Assembly (NCBI RefSeq): GCF_022095675.1
Contig: NZ_JAHYSG010000001.1
Location: forward strand, 62,001 to 126,000
DNA from: Dactylosporangium sp. AC04546
Lineage (GTDB): Bacteria; Actinomycetota; Actinomycetes; Mycobacteriales; Micromonosporaceae
Direction: 5' to 3'
DNA: 64,000 bases
Made by a program: the position numbers and the translations under genes. Below the pieces are notes generated by a model. It did no database searches. It was given only the letters and a program-made list of their open reading frames with translations, and was not told where the DNA came from. Of the stretch, positions 39,494 to 48,680 are shown one piece after another (position 1 is the first letter of the stretch; the number at the start of each line of letters is the position of its first letter).

Positions 39494-40328
39494 GCCGCTG
39501 GATGAGATCCGCCCGTACGCCTTGCTCGCCGACGGGAATCTCTTCGAGGAGCTGTTCGCGTCGGTCCGGTTTGAGGATGCGGGAAAGGGTAGAGCAGGGG
39601 CTGTACTGATCAAGGCTGATGAGGCGGGCAATATACCTCTCGTGCGTACCACCACCCGATACAGCACCCCAGCGCAGCGTTTCCGGGTGGTGCACGAGTG
39701 GCTGGCGCAACAGATCGAGAACCTTGCGGCGCTTCCTGAAGGCTTCAACAACGCTCTTGTCGAAAGCTACACGAACGCTTACACGACCATGGGCAGTCAT
39801 TCCGACCAGGCCCTCGATCTGGTGGATGACTCGTTCATCGCTGTCTTCTCCTGCTATCGGCATCCCGAGGTGAACCCGCCACGGAAGCTGATCGTCGAGC
39901 CGAAGGAGTCCGGCGGTGAAGCTTTCGAGATCCCCTTGACTCACAACAGCGTCGTCGTGTTCTCCGTCGAGACAAATCGGCGATTCAGGCACAAGATCGT
40001 ATTGGACACCTCCGCCCAGACGGCCGAAAACCAATGGCTGGGCGTCACCTTTCGAACGTCAAAGACGCTCGTGCGGTTTCGCGACGGACATCCGTACCTC
40101 CCGGGCGGTGAGCGCCTGACGTTGGCCGACGACGATCAGCGGCGCGAGTTCTACCAACTGCGGCGCCGCGAGAACAACGAAGTGGACTTCACCTACCCCC
40201 AGATGACGTACACCGTCAGCGAGAGCGACCTGATGCCGCCCGAACCAGGCGAGTCCGTCGCGGCGTGTTTTCGCTGCTCAGCTGGCGGGCGCGCTCGAAA
40301 TGTAGGCCGCGGCGACACCTTGGGTTGA
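39477..40328 (+). CDS. 2OG-Fe(II) oxygenase-superfamily protein, paralogue of the upstream gene product
   Basis: A 283-residue protein from TTG 39477 (GGGAGA upstream), overlapping the previous gene by 17 nt. The iron ligands are His108-x-Asp110 (TTMGSHSDQALDL) and His172 (NRRFRHKIVL), with Arg193 (LGVTFRTS) for 2-oxoglutarate. It aligns with the upstream protein over the same elements: HSDQALDL..IAVFSCYR against HADKTKDM..IMAFCTFY, and NSVVVFSVETNRRFRH against NSVFFMPLSTNRMYTH. The two are thus divergent paralogues, likely made together and perhaps forming a complex. The N-terminal part (RPLDEIRPYALLADGNLFEE) is short. Substrate unknown. Confidence 0.72.
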   Translation: MPRDSRPLDEIRPYALLADGNLFEELFASVRFEDAGKGRAGAVLIKADEAGNIPLVRTTTRYSTPAQRFRVVHEWLAQQIENLAALPEGFNNALVESYTNAYTTMGSHSDQALDLVDDSFIAVFSCYRHPEVNPPRKLIVEPKESGGEAFEIPLTHNSVVVFSVETNRRFRHKIVLDTSAQTAENQWLGVTFRTSKTLVRFRDGHPYLPGGERLTLADDDQRREFYQLRRRENNEVDFTYPQMTYTVSESDLMPPEPGESVAACFRCSAGGRARNVGRGDTLG

Positions 40329-40427
40329 GCTTCTGGAGCTGACCGGACGAAGAACATCCAGCAAATTCTCAGGTAACACCGATACCGTCAGCGCCCTCAG
40401 GTCAGCTTTGTGCACCGGGAGGCGACG

Positions 40428-40805
40428 ATGTCGGACCACGCCGCGACGGAACTGACGACCACGCTGGAGGACGACCGGTCACCAGTCGCCCGGCTGCGGC
40501 AGGCCGAGCTGCGAATCGCATACCTGGAGGGCCAGATCGACACCCTGCGGGAACAGGTCGCGGCGCTGGAGTCCGCCGATGAGCACCGCCGGGCCGAGCT
40601 GACCAACGCGCATGCCGAGGCGGCCGAGGCGCAGGCCGCCGGGCGTGAGGCGCAGGCCCGCGCCGAGGAGCGCCGGCACCTCGTGGACGAACTGCGGGCC
40701 CAGCTCGACGAGGCCCGCGCCGCGGCCGCGGAGCCCGACGACGAGGGCGGCAAGGGCTTCGGCTGGCGGTCGCGACGCCGAGAGGCCCGCAAACCGTCGC
40801 GCTGA
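40428..40805 (+). CDS. Coiled-coil protein
   Basis: A 125-residue protein from ATG 40428, chosen because GGGAGGCGACG precedes it. Residues about 25-105 form one long Ala/Glu/Arg-rich coiled coil (QAELRIAYLEGQIDTLREQV, then AEERRHLVDELRAQLDEARA). The tail GGKGFGWRSRRREARKPSR is strongly basic and could touch nucleic acid. It lies 99 bp after the dioxygenase pair on the same strand, probably with its own promoter. Function unknown. Confidence 0.65.
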   Translation: MSDHAATELTTTLEDDRSPVARLRQAELRIAYLEGQIDTLREQVAALESADEHRRAELTNAHAEAAEAQAAGREAQARAEERRHLVDELRAQLDEARAAAAEPDDEGGKGFGWRSRRREARKPSR

Positions 40806-40870
40806 CGTCGCGCGCTCATATCAGGTGCCCGCCGATCTCTCCGTGCCCTAGCCGGACCACCGCGCCTCCG

Positions 40871-42535
40871 TCAGCCTCCCGCCGCCAGGCCACAGCGGCG
40901 GGCGACGTCGACCGCGTCGCGCAGGTCGCCGCGGCGGGCCAGCGCCATCGCGGCACGGCCGGCCGCCAGGCTCGCGCTCTGGGCGTCCGGCGCCGCGTCG
41001 AGCATGGCGCCGAGCAGGTCCAGGTCGCCGGTCCGCTCGGCGAAGCGGGCCACGGCGACGACCACGCGGTCATGGTGTTCACTGGCGGCGGCCACGGCGG
41101 CGGCCGGTACCGCCGCGAGGGCATCGGCGTCGAGCACCGGCAGCACCGCCTCGACGCTCCAGCGGCCTTCCGCGAACACGCCGGTCAGCAGGCCGGCGAA
41201 CAGGTCGCGGTCCCGGGCCGGCAGGCCGGTGCGGACGGCGAGCCTGGCCAGCAGCCGGCTCAGCTGCGGCCCGGGCCGGCCGCCGGCCGCCTCCGCGAAC
41301 AGCCGGTCGGCCGCGGTACGGTCGCCGGCGTCGACGAGCGCGGCGGCGAGGCCGGCGTCGGCCAGCTGCCACCACCGCAGGACGCGCAGGCGGGCCCGCA
41401 GCCGCGGCACACGCACCTCGACGATCTCGGCACGCAGCGGCTCGTCGGCCAGGGCGTGCGCGAGCGGTACCGCGTCGACGACGACCGAGGCCAGTTCCTG
41501 CGGGATGACGCGGTCGCCGGCCAGCACGTCCAGCACGGCGCGGAGCCGCTCCGAGGTGGCCTCCGTGCGCCTGCCGTCGAGCCACCGCAGCACCTCGCGG
41601 GCGAGCGGGGCCGGCCCGTAGCCGGAGATGCGGCAGTCCCGCATACGGCCCAGGACGGCGAGGGCGTCGTCGATCCGGTCCAGCGCCAGGAACAGCCGGG
41701 CGAGCCGGTGCTGGTACACCATCTGGTCGTCACGCTCGCGGCTGCGCTTCGGGCACTTGCGGAACGCGGCCACGAGCGCCTTGGCCCGCGCCGCCGGCAG
41801 GCCGGGCGTCGCCAGCGCCAGCAGCGAGCGCTGCTGCTCAGTCGGGCCGAGCCGGGTCGCGAGCGCGAGCGCGTCGTCGAACCGGTCCGCCCGGGCGAAC
41901 GCGACGACCAGCCGCTCCCCGTCGACATCCTCGACGGCGCCGCAGCGCTGGTCGGTCTCGGCGAGGCCGAGCGGCCCCAGCAGCGCGGCCGCCGCGGCGA
42001 GACGGGGCCGGTCGTTCTCGTCGAGCAGTGCGGCCCAGCCATCGAGGAGTTCGGGCGTTCCGGCGTGCGCCTCGGCCAACGCCGCGAACGCCGCCGAGAT
42101 CCGCGCGGCCCGCAGGTGCGCCGACAGGTGCTCGCCGGGCCGCACCCTCAGTACCGTCCGGAGCAGCGCCTCCTCCGCGTCCGCGTGGCCGGCCACGAGC
42201 CGCGCCAGGGTCCCGGCGACCGCGTACTCAGGGGTGTTGCGCCCGCTGACGAACGGCCGGTACGGGTGGTCGCCGCCGAGCGCGGCCGTCGCGAACTGCA
42301 CGGCACGCTCGCCGGTGAGGATGCGGGGCGCCGCCGTGGCGAACGACTCCGGCAGCCAGCCGTCGAGGAGGGCCGTGAGCTCCTCGGCCGCGCCATCGTG
42401 GTCGCCGCCATCGAATCGGGCCACCGCCCAGGCGACCCGCTCGGCCCGGTCGACCGTGTGCTCGGGTGGCGGCGGACCGAATCGGGCGAGGACGTCCCGG
42501 GCGCGGTCGGCGATGGTGATCGTTTCGGCTGCCAC
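40871..42535 (-). CDS. Alpha-helical repeat (TPR-like solenoid) protein of unknown function
   Basis: A 554-residue soluble protein made almost wholly of Ala/Leu/Arg-rich helices in pairs, for example RFDGGDHDGAAEELTALLDG, ARADRFDDALALATRLGPTE, RLFLALDRIDDALAVLGRMR and DAGDRTAADRLFAEAAGGRP. The spacing of the A-L-A turns suggests degenerate TPR or similar repeats. No catalytic domain, signal or membrane span. Such solenoids are scaffolds or regulatory proteins. It stands alone, divergent from the ABC exporter genes. Confidence 0.65.
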   Translation of the reverse strand: MAAETITIADRARDVLARFGPPPPEHTVDRAERVAWAVARFDGGDHDGAAEELTALLDGWLPESFATAAPRILTGERAVQFATAALGGDHPYRPFVSGRNTPEYAVAGTLARLVAGHADAEEALLRTVLRVRPGEHLSAHLRAARISAAFAALAEAHAGTPELLDGWAALLDENDRPRLAAAAALLGPLGLAETDQRCGAVEDVDGERLVVAFARADRFDDALALATRLGPTEQQRSLLALATPGLPAARAKALVAAFRKCPKRSRERDDQMVYQHRLARLFLALDRIDDALAVLGRMRDCRISGYGPAPLAREVLRWLDGRRTEATSERLRAVLDVLAGDRVIPQELASVVVDAVPLAHALADEPLRAEIVEVRVPRLRARLRVLRWWQLADAGLAAALVDAGDRTAADRLFAEAAGGRPGPQLSRLLARLAVRTGLPARDRDLFAGLLTGVFAEGRWSVEAVLPVLDADALAAVPAAAVAAASEHHDRVVVAVARFAERTGDLDLLGAMLDAAPDAQSASLAAGRAAMALARRGDLRDAVDVARRCGLAAGG

Positions 42536-42713
42536 GCGCCGACTCTACGTGGGCGTCAGCTGCCGATCGCACACAGCGTCGACACGGACGACGTGCGCGC
42601 AAAAGATCGCATCTGACGTCTGTCATGCGCGGGTCCTGACACCGTGCACTACCCGGGCACCGTCCCGTCCCGTCACAGTGCGTCTATCACCGTTGTACGC
42701 CAGGGAGATGACC

Positions 42714-43616
42714 GTGACCGACATCGTGACGATCCGTGGACTGGAACACAGCTACGGGCAGATACACGCGCTGCGTGGTGTCGACCTCAGCGTCGGCGCC
42801 GGCGAGTGCGTCGCGCTGCTCGGCCCCAACGGCGCGGGCAAGACGACGCTCGTCAGCGCGCTGACAGGCGCGCTCGCACCTGCCGCCGGCACCGTTCGAA
42901 TCACCGGCAACGACCCCCGGCGGCCGGCCACGCGCCGACGCCTGGGTGTCGTGCACCAGCACGCCGGGTTCCCGCGCACGCTGAAGGTCCGCGAGCTGGT
43001 CGCGGGGTGGGCGGTCCGTGCAGGCCGATCCGCCTCCGGCGCCGATGCGGTGCTGGCCGAGGTGGGACTGCTCGACCTGACGAAGCGCCGGGTCAACGAG
43101 CTGTCCGGCGGCCAGCAGCAACGGCTCCAGCTGGCGATGGCGCTGGCGGTCGACCCGACGCTGCTCGTCCTCGACGAGCCGACGGTCGGGCTCGACATCG
43201 AGGCCCGGCGTCGCTTCTGGGTCACGCTCGCCGCGCGGCGGGACCGCGGTACCGCCGTGCTGCTCACCACCCATCAGATCGAGGAGGCGGCCGCGGTCGC
43301 CGACCGCGTCGTGGTGCTGCACCAGGGGACCGTGATCGCCAGTGGCAGCCCGGCGGACCTGACCGCGCAGCTGCCCGACCGCACCGTCACGGCGCGGACG
43401 GCACTGCGCGCCAGCGAGCTGCGCGCGTTGCCGGACGTGCTCGACGTCGTGGTCGCCGATGGCCGGATGCGCGCCGTGAGCGCCCGGCCCGAAGCTACTG
43501 TCCGCGCGCTGCTCGCCGCCGACCCGACGCTGGACGACCTGCGGGTCGAGGGCGCCTCGCTCGAGCAGGCCATTGTGTCCATGACCGCCCAGGAATCAAG
43601 GAAGGTAGCCGCATGA
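42714..43616 (+). CDS. ABC exporter ATP-binding protein
   Basis: A 300-residue ATPase. GTG 42714 is preferred because GGGAG lies 6 bases before it; ATG 42708 sits directly on that ribosome binding site. Walker A is GPNGAGKT (residues 37-44), signature LSGGQQQR (about 130-137), Walker B LLVLDEPTVGLD, and the H-loop LLTTHQIEEAA. A C-terminal extension of about 90 residues resembles drug-exporter ATPases (DrrA-like). Its stop overlaps the start of the permease gene (ATGA). It powers the export of a drug, lipid or peptide, under the two-component system encoded downstream. Confidence 0.93.
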   Translation: MTDIVTIRGLEHSYGQIHALRGVDLSVGAGECVALLGPNGAGKTTLVSALTGALAPAAGTVRITGNDPRRPATRRRLGVVHQHAGFPRTLKVRELVAGWAVRAGRSASGADAVLAEVGLLDLTKRRVNELSGGQQQRLQLAMALAVDPTLLVLDEPTVGLDIEARRRFWVTLAARRDRGTAVLLTTHQIEEAAAVADRVVVLHQGTVIASGSPADLTAQLPDRTVTARTALRASELRALPDVLDVVVADGRMRAVSARPEATVRALLAADPTLDDLRVEGASLEQAIVSMTAQESRKVAA

Positions 43617-44347
43617 ACGCTTCAATCCTCGCCGTCGAGATCCGCGACGAGTTGTACGCCATCATCCGTGACCCCATTGCGGCGCTCTTCTCCATCGCGA
43701 TGCCGGTCGGCATGTTCGCGGTGTTCGCCACGCTGTTCGGGGCCGAGGGTGACGGGCCGGTGTCCGGCGCGACGCTCATGCTCGCGACGTTCGGCGCCTT
43801 CGGCGTGATCTCCGTCGCGCTGACGCCGGGCATCGGCATCGCTGAGGATCGTGAGCGGGGCTGGCTGCGGGTCAAGCGGGTCTCGCCGGTACCCGTGCGG
43901 ACGACCCTGGCCGCCAAGGTCGTCGCCAGCCTTCCGGTCGCGTTCGGTGTCTACACCGCGATGAGCCTGACCGCCTTCGCGATGGGACGGTTCGACACCG
44001 ACATCGTTACGTGGCTGCAGATCGCTGGGCTGCTCCTGCTCGGGTCGCTGCCGTTCGCACTGCTGAGCATGGCCGTCGGGTTCGTCGCCCGCGGACGCTC
44101 GGCCCCGGCCATCATCAACGCGGTGTTCCTCCCGATGGCGATCGCCGGCGGACTGTGGATGCCGCTGGAGGTCCTCCCAGCGTTCGTACGGGACCTGGCC
44201 GTGTGGCTGCCGACCTACCACATGTCCCAGCTCGGACTCGGGCTGCTGGTCGGCGACCCGATCATCGACAATATCGCGACACTGCTCGCCGCGACCGGGG
44301 TTACGGCATCGCTGGCAGCGATCGCGTACCGTTCGATGCGGGTGTGA
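43613..44347 (+). CDS. ABC-2 type exporter permease
   Basis: A 244-residue membrane protein with six spans (AALFSIAMPVGMFAVFATLF, LMLATFGAFGVISVALTPGI, then IAGLLLLGSLPFALLSMAVG and IINAVFLPMAIAGGLWMPLE). The DERERGWLRVKRVSPVPVRT loop and the GLWMPLEVLP stretch are typical of ABC-2 permeases linked with DesK/DesR systems. It overlaps the ATPase gene by 4 nt and is 13 nt upstream of the histidine kinase gene. Confidence 0.92.
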   Translation: MNASILAVEIRDELYAIIRDPIAALFSIAMPVGMFAVFATLFGAEGDGPVSGATLMLATFGAFGVISVALTPGIGIAEDRERGWLRVKRVSPVPVRTTLAAKVVASLPVAFGVYTAMSLTAFAMGRFDTDIVTWLQIAGLLLLGSLPFALLSMAVGFVARGRSAPAIINAVFLPMAIAGGLWMPLEVLPAFVRDLAVWLPTYHMSQLGLGLLVGDPIIDNIATLLAATGVTASLAAIAYRSMRV

Positions 44348-44360
44348 GTAGAGGGCTGGT

Positions 44361-45527
44361 ATGACCACCGAGCAGCCGCGTGACACCGCGTCAGCCGACC
44401 ACACCGGTCGGCTGACGGCCGATGGTCTGCGCCGCGGTATCAGCCGCTGGTGGTACGTCGTGTTCCTGAGCTCGCTGGTGTTCGAGCCGATGTCCGCGTC
44501 GGTCGCGGCCCGGACAGGGGTCGCGGACGGTCCCGACGCCGGCGACTGGGTGCTGGCCATCGCGCTCATCGCTGTGGGCGCGGTCCTCGTCGTCGTCGCG
44601 GGGCTGGGCGCGGCCCGTACCACCATGGTCGCCGCGGTGTTGTTGACGTTGCTCGGCGTCGCAACGGTCTGGTTCAACACCGCCGCGACGGTGTTCATGG
44701 TCTATGCCGCCGGGTTCGTCGCCGGAGCCGCGTCGCGCAGGACGGCGCGCCGCTGGTTCGTCGGGTTGACGGTGCTCCTGCTGCTGCTCGCGTCGGCGTC
44801 GCCGATCCCGATACCGTTCCGGCTCGCCGCGTTCGCGGCGCCGATCGTGCTGGTGTGGCTCATGGGCAACTCGGTGATGACCGATGTCGACAGCCAGCGC
44901 GAATCAGCTCGCCTGCGCGTCGACAACGTCCGGATCGAGCGGCTGGCCACCCTGGGCGAGCGCGAGCGGATCGCCCGTGACCTGCACGACCTGCTCGGCC
45001 ACACGCTCACTGGCATCGTCGTGCGTGCTCAGCTGATCCGGAAGGTCGCAGCGTCCGACCCGGCGCGCGTGGCCGCCGAGGCGACCGACGTCGAGCAGCT
45101 CGCCCGCGATGCGCTGACCGAGGTCCGCGCAGCCGTCAGCGGGTGGCGCCACCACGCGCTGGACACCGAGATCGACTTCGCGCGTGATGTGTTGACCGCG
45201 GCGGGCGTTGAACTGTTCGTGCACACCGACACCAACGTCTCGATGTCACCCGCGGTCGAGGCCGCGGTCGCGCTTGCCGTGCGGGAGGCCGTCACGAACG
45301 TCGTGCGCCACGCCGACGCGCGCGTGTGCAGGATCGGGATCATCACGGTCGGCGACGAGGTGCGCCTGACCGTCGCCGACGACGGACGCGGTACCGGCGC
45401 ACCCGACGGGTCGGGGTTGTCGGGCATGCGTGAGCGCATCTCCGCGCTCGGTGGGCACGTCGACCGTCGCATGGACGGCGGCACCACGCTTACGATCAGG
45501 GTGCCCGCGCAGGGCGTGGCGGCATGA
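44361..45527 (+). CDS. DesK/LiaS-type sensor histidine kinase
   Basis: A 388-residue kinase with six N-terminal membrane spans (WWYVVFLSSLVFEPMSASVA onward to IVLVWLMGNSVM), no large external sensor, a HisKA_3 domain with ERIARDLHDLLGHTLTGIVV, and an HATPase domain with VREAVTNVVRHADA and DDGRGTGAPDGSGLSGMRER. This is the intramembrane-sensing design of DesK, often tuned to lipid state or envelope stress. It is co-transcribed with an ABC exporter and the LuxR-type regulator at 45558. Confidence 0.93.
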   Translation: MTTEQPRDTASADHTGRLTADGLRRGISRWWYVVFLSSLVFEPMSASVAARTGVADGPDAGDWVLAIALIAVGAVLVVVAGLGAARTTMVAAVLLTLLGVATVWFNTAATVFMVYAAGFVAGAASRRTARRWFVGLTVLLLLLASASPIPIPFRLAAFAAPIVLVWLMGNSVMTDVDSQRESARLRVDNVRIERLATLGERERIARDLHDLLGHTLTGIVVRAQLIRKVAASDPARVAAEATDVEQLARDALTEVRAAVSGWRHHALDTEIDFARDVLTAAGVELFVHTDTNVSMSPAVEAAVALAVREAVTNVVRHADARVCRIGIITVGDEVRLTVADDGRGTGAPDGSGLSGMRERISALGGHVDRRMDGGTTLTIRVPAQGVAA

Positions 45528-45557
45528 CCTCAAGTAGCGAAGCGGTAGGTCAGTGAC

Positions 45558-46163
45558 ATGACGATCCGTACCGTGCTGGCCGAGGACCAGGGCATGGTGC
45601 TCGGGGCGTTCGCGTCCCTGCTCGCCCTCGAACCCGACATCGAGGTTGTGGCGACCGCGGCAAACGGCGACGAGGCGCTTGCCGCGGCGATGGAGTACCA
45701 GCCCGACGTGCTGCTGACCGACATCGAGATGCCGGGCCGCACCGGCCTCGACGTGGCCGCCGAGCTGGCGCGGCGCGGCGCGCCGACCCGCGTCGTCATC
45801 GTCACGACATTCGCGCGCAGCGGCTACCTGCGCCGGGCGCTCAACGCCGGCGTGGCCGGCTACGTGCTCAAGGACGCCCCGGTCGAGCAGCTCGTCGACA
45901 CGCTGCGGCGGGTGCACAGCGGTCAGCGGGTGATCGCACCCGAGCTCGCCGTGGCGGCATGGGACGGGGAAGACCCGCTCACCGAGCGCGAACGGGACGT
46001 GCTGCGCAACGCCGCCGACGGCAGTCCGAACGCCGAGATCGCCGCCCGCCTGCACCTCGCCGAGGGCACGGTGCGCAACTACCTCTCGTCAGCGATTGCC
46101 AAGTTGGGCGCCCGCAACCGTACCGAGGCCGCGGCGAAGGCGCGCGAACGCGGGTGGCTGTGA
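45558..46163 (+). CDS. NarL/LuxR-type response regulator (DesR-like)
   Basis: A 201-residue regulator. Receiver: acidic AEDQ at residues 8-11, phospho-acceptor Asp55 in VLLTDIEMPGRTG, and Lys in YVLKDAPVEQL. The C-terminal LuxR helix-turn-helix is LTERERDVLRNAADGSPNAE, IAARLHLAEGTVRNYLSSAI. It is the cognate partner of the kinase at 44361 and probably activates the upstream ABC exporter genes. Its TGA overlaps an in-frame GTG at the head of the DUF4240 remnant. Confidence 0.93.
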   Translation: MTIRTVLAEDQGMVLGAFASLLALEPDIEVVATAANGDEALAAAMEYQPDVLLTDIEMPGRTGLDVAAELARRGAPTRVVIVTTFARSGYLRRALNAGVAGYVLKDAPVEQLVDTLRRVHSGQRVIAPELAVAAWDGEDPLTERERDVLRNAADGSPNAEIAARLHLAEGTVRNYLSSAIAKLGARNRTEAAAKARERGWL

Positions 46164-46174
46164 ACTGGACTGAG

Positions 46175-46527
46175 ATGAACGAAGCGCGGTTCTGGAACCT
46201 GATCGACGCCACCTTGCAGGGGTCCCCGGGGACGGATTCACCGACTTTCGTACATGGATCGTCGCCACTGGCCATGAGTCATTCACCGCGTTCCGCGACG
46301 ACCCTGACACATTGGCCGACATCCTCGACCGGCTCGGCTGGGATTCCGCAGAGGTGTTCGGTGCGGTATCCGCCGAGGTATATCGCGAAGCGACCGGCCG
46401 CGAAATCTGGGACGACGGTGCGACTCCGATCGAACCTGGCTCCCCACCAATCGGATCCGCGGAGATCGTTCACGATCGGGTCCTGCAACAACAACGGTTT
46501 CCACGCTTGACGGCTCGCCATAGCTGA
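46175..46527 (+). pseudogene. DUF4240-family gene remnant (internal deletion with frameshift)
   Basis: ATG 46175 opens MNEARFWNLIDATLQGS, the usual start of DUF4240 proteins. From 46234 the family continues in another frame as GFTDFRTWIVATGHESFTAF, RDDPDTLADILDRLGWDSAE and EVYREATGREIWDDG to a stop at 46527. The middle of the domain, about 40-50 residues, is absent and the two parts are out of frame. The gene directly follows the LuxR-type regulator, whose stop nearly coincides with it. It is most likely non-functional. Confidence 0.7.
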
Positions 46528-46532
46528 ATGCA

Positions 46533-48680
46533 TCAGCCGCCGAACGCCTTGGCGTGGCTCGGTGCGGTGAAGTTCACCGCGGGCACGCCGGCGAGGGCGC
46601 CCTTGAGCGTGTACGCGACGGCGTTGTTGATGACCGGGTGTGACATCGTCTTGTTGGTCTGCGGGTTGTCGGGGTCGGTGACGATGCCGGCGACCGCGAG
46701 CTGCTTGGCCATCACGACGAACGTCGCGCTCTTCTCGCTGTCGGTGGTGCCGGTCTTGCCGGCGACGGGCCGGTCGACCTGGCCGTGGACGCCGGCGGCC
46801 GTGCCGCCCTCGGGGCAGGCGTTGAACGCGGACTGGTCGCCGACCGGGCAGCGGGCCATGTCCACGGCGGCGCGGGCCACGTCCGGGTCGACGACCTGCT
46901 TGCACTGCGGGCTCCCGGCGTCGATCTTGTTGCCGTCGAGGTCCCGGATCTCGACGATCGGGGTCGGGGCGCAGTACTTGCCGTCGGCGGCCAGGGTGGC
47001 ATAGGCGTTGGCGAGGTCCAGCGGGGTCGTGTCCGACACGCCCAGCGTGAAGGCGCCCCACTGGTGCGCGTCGGCGGCCAGCTTGGCGTCGCTCGGCGAC
47101 CGGAACTGGATGCCCAGCCGCTGCGCCACGTCGACCACGTTCTCGGCGCCGACCCTCTGCTGCAGCGGCACGAAGTACGTGTTCAGCGACATGCCGAAGC
47201 TCTGCCACATGTTGAAGTCGCCGGCCTGGTCACCGGAGTTCTTCGGGCAGTAGTGCGCCCCGTTGCAGGCGGTGGGGCTGCTGGGCTCGACCGGATAGTC
47301 GGACACGAACTGTTTCTGGACGTTCTCGGTGTGTGACAGCGGCAGGCCCGCCTCCAGCGCGGCGACCGCGGAGAAGATCTTGAACGACGATCCGGCCTGG
47401 TAGCCGGGGATCTCCGGGCCGCCGGTGATGAGCGGGACCGTTGTGTTGGGATAGTTCCCCTTCTGCCCCTTCTTCGACGGGTTAGTGCTGGTCCCGTTGT
47501 GGGTCTGGTCGTTGCTGAAGTTGCGGTTCGTCGCGAGCGCCTGCACCCGCCCGGTGCCCGGCTCGATCGCGGCGATCATGACCGCCTCGGAGTCGCCGAT
47601 CTTGACCGAGTTGCCGGCACCCGGCTGGTCCTGGGCGTACTTGAACGCGGCCGCCTGGGCCTGCACGCTCATCGAGCTGACGATGGTGTAGCCGCCGGAG
47701 CGCAGTTTGTTCTGCCGCTCGTACGCGTCGGCGCCGAACGCGGGCTGTTCGAGCCACCAGCGGCGCAGGTAGTCGCACATGAAGCCGGCGCCGAGTTCGG
47801 GGCGCTGGACGGCCTCGCAGCCCTCGGGGGTCCGCTTGCCGACGATCGTGAGCTTGGTGGCCGCCGCCTCGTCGGCCTGCTGCCTGGTGATGGAGCCCAT
47901 CGTCACCATCTGGTTGAGCACGTACTTCTGCCGGTCCAGCGCGCGTGGCAGGCCCTCGGCCGTGGCCGGGTCGTTGGTCGTCGGCGCCTTCACCAGGCCG
48001 GCGATCAGCGCGGCCTCCGGCAGCGTCAGGTCCTTCGGGTCCTTGTCGAAGTAGACGTGCGACGCGGCGAAGATGCCGTATGCGCCATGGCCGAATGACG
48101 AGATGTTGAGGTACCGCTCAAGGATCTGCTCCTTGGAGAGCTTTTTCTCCAGCGCGACCGCGAGCTTCATCTCCCGCACCTTGCGGGCCGGCGTCTTGTC
48201 GGTGGCCTCAACGACCTCCTGCGGCGTGCGCGCGGAGTAGGCGGCGACCTGCCGCACGTACTGCATCGTCAGCGTCGAGGCGCCCTGCTGGTCGCCGCCG
48301 TTCTGGTTGTTCACGAACGCGCGGGCCACACCCTTCAGGTCCACGCCGTTGTGCTGGTAGAACCGCGTGTCCTCGGCGGCCACGATCGCCTGCGCCATGA
48401 CCGGCGCGACGTCGGTGATCGGCACGTCCCGCCGGTTCTCGTCGTACATCATCGCCAGCAGCGTCTTGCCGTCGCTGGCGTAGACGTACGAGATCTGCGG
48501 CGACGGCAGCGCGTCGAACGTGGTCGGCAGGCCCTCGAAGTGGTCGGCGCCGGCCTTGGCGGCCAGGCCCGACACGGCCAGCGCCGGGAACGTCGCGGCG
48601 GCCACCACCACGCCGGCGAGCAGTCCGCAGAGCAGCAGGGACGGAACGGCGACCAGCACGCCGTGGCCACGCAAACGCAT
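46533..48680 (-). CDS. Bifunctional class A penicillin-binding protein
   Basis: A 715-residue peptidoglycan synthase. One N-terminal anchor (GVLVAVPSLLLCGLLAGVVV) is followed by a GT51 glycosyltransferase domain with catalytic Glu103 in AAEDTRFYQHNGVD, GASTLTMQYVRQ and LEKKLSKEQILERYLNI. The transpeptidase domain has SSFK (nucleophile Ser431), SLN (498-500) and KTG (642-644). It polymerises and cross-links peptidoglycan outside the membrane. The C-terminal part has extra cysteines (for example ACNGAHYCPK, RCPVGDQ, ACPEGG), which may form disulfides. Single gene, convergent with the DUF4240 remnant. Confidence 0.95.
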   Translation of the reverse strand: MRLRGHGVLVAVPSLLLCGLLAGVVVAAATFPALAVSGLAAKAGADHFEGLPTTFDALPSPQISYVYASDGKTLLAMMYDENRRDVPITDVAPVMAQAIVAAEDTRFYQHNGVDLKGVARAFVNNQNGGDQQGASTLTMQYVRQVAAYSARTPQEVVEATDKTPARKVREMKLAVALEKKLSKEQILERYLNISSFGHGAYGIFAASHVYFDKDPKDLTLPEAALIAGLVKAPTTNDPATAEGLPRALDRQKYVLNQMVTMGSITRQQADEAAATKLTIVGKRTPEGCEAVQRPELGAGFMCDYLRRWWLEQPAFGADAYERQNKLRSGGYTIVSSMSVQAQAAAFKYAQDQPGAGNSVKIGDSEAVMIAAIEPGTGRVQALATNRNFSNDQTHNGTSTNPSKKGQKGNYPNTTVPLITGGPEIPGYQAGSSFKIFSAVAALEAGLPLSHTENVQKQFVSDYPVEPSSPTACNGAHYCPKNSGDQAGDFNMWQSFGMSLNTYFVPLQQRVGAENVVDVAQRLGIQFRSPSDAKLAADAHQWGAFTLGVSDTTPLDLANAYATLAADGKYCAPTPIVEIRDLDGNKIDAGSPQCKQVVDPDVARAAVDMARCPVGDQSAFNACPEGGTAAGVHGQVDRPVAGKTGTTDSEKSATFVVMAKQLAVAGIVTDPDNPQTNKTMSHPVINNAVAYTLKGALAGVPAVNFTAPSHAKAFGG

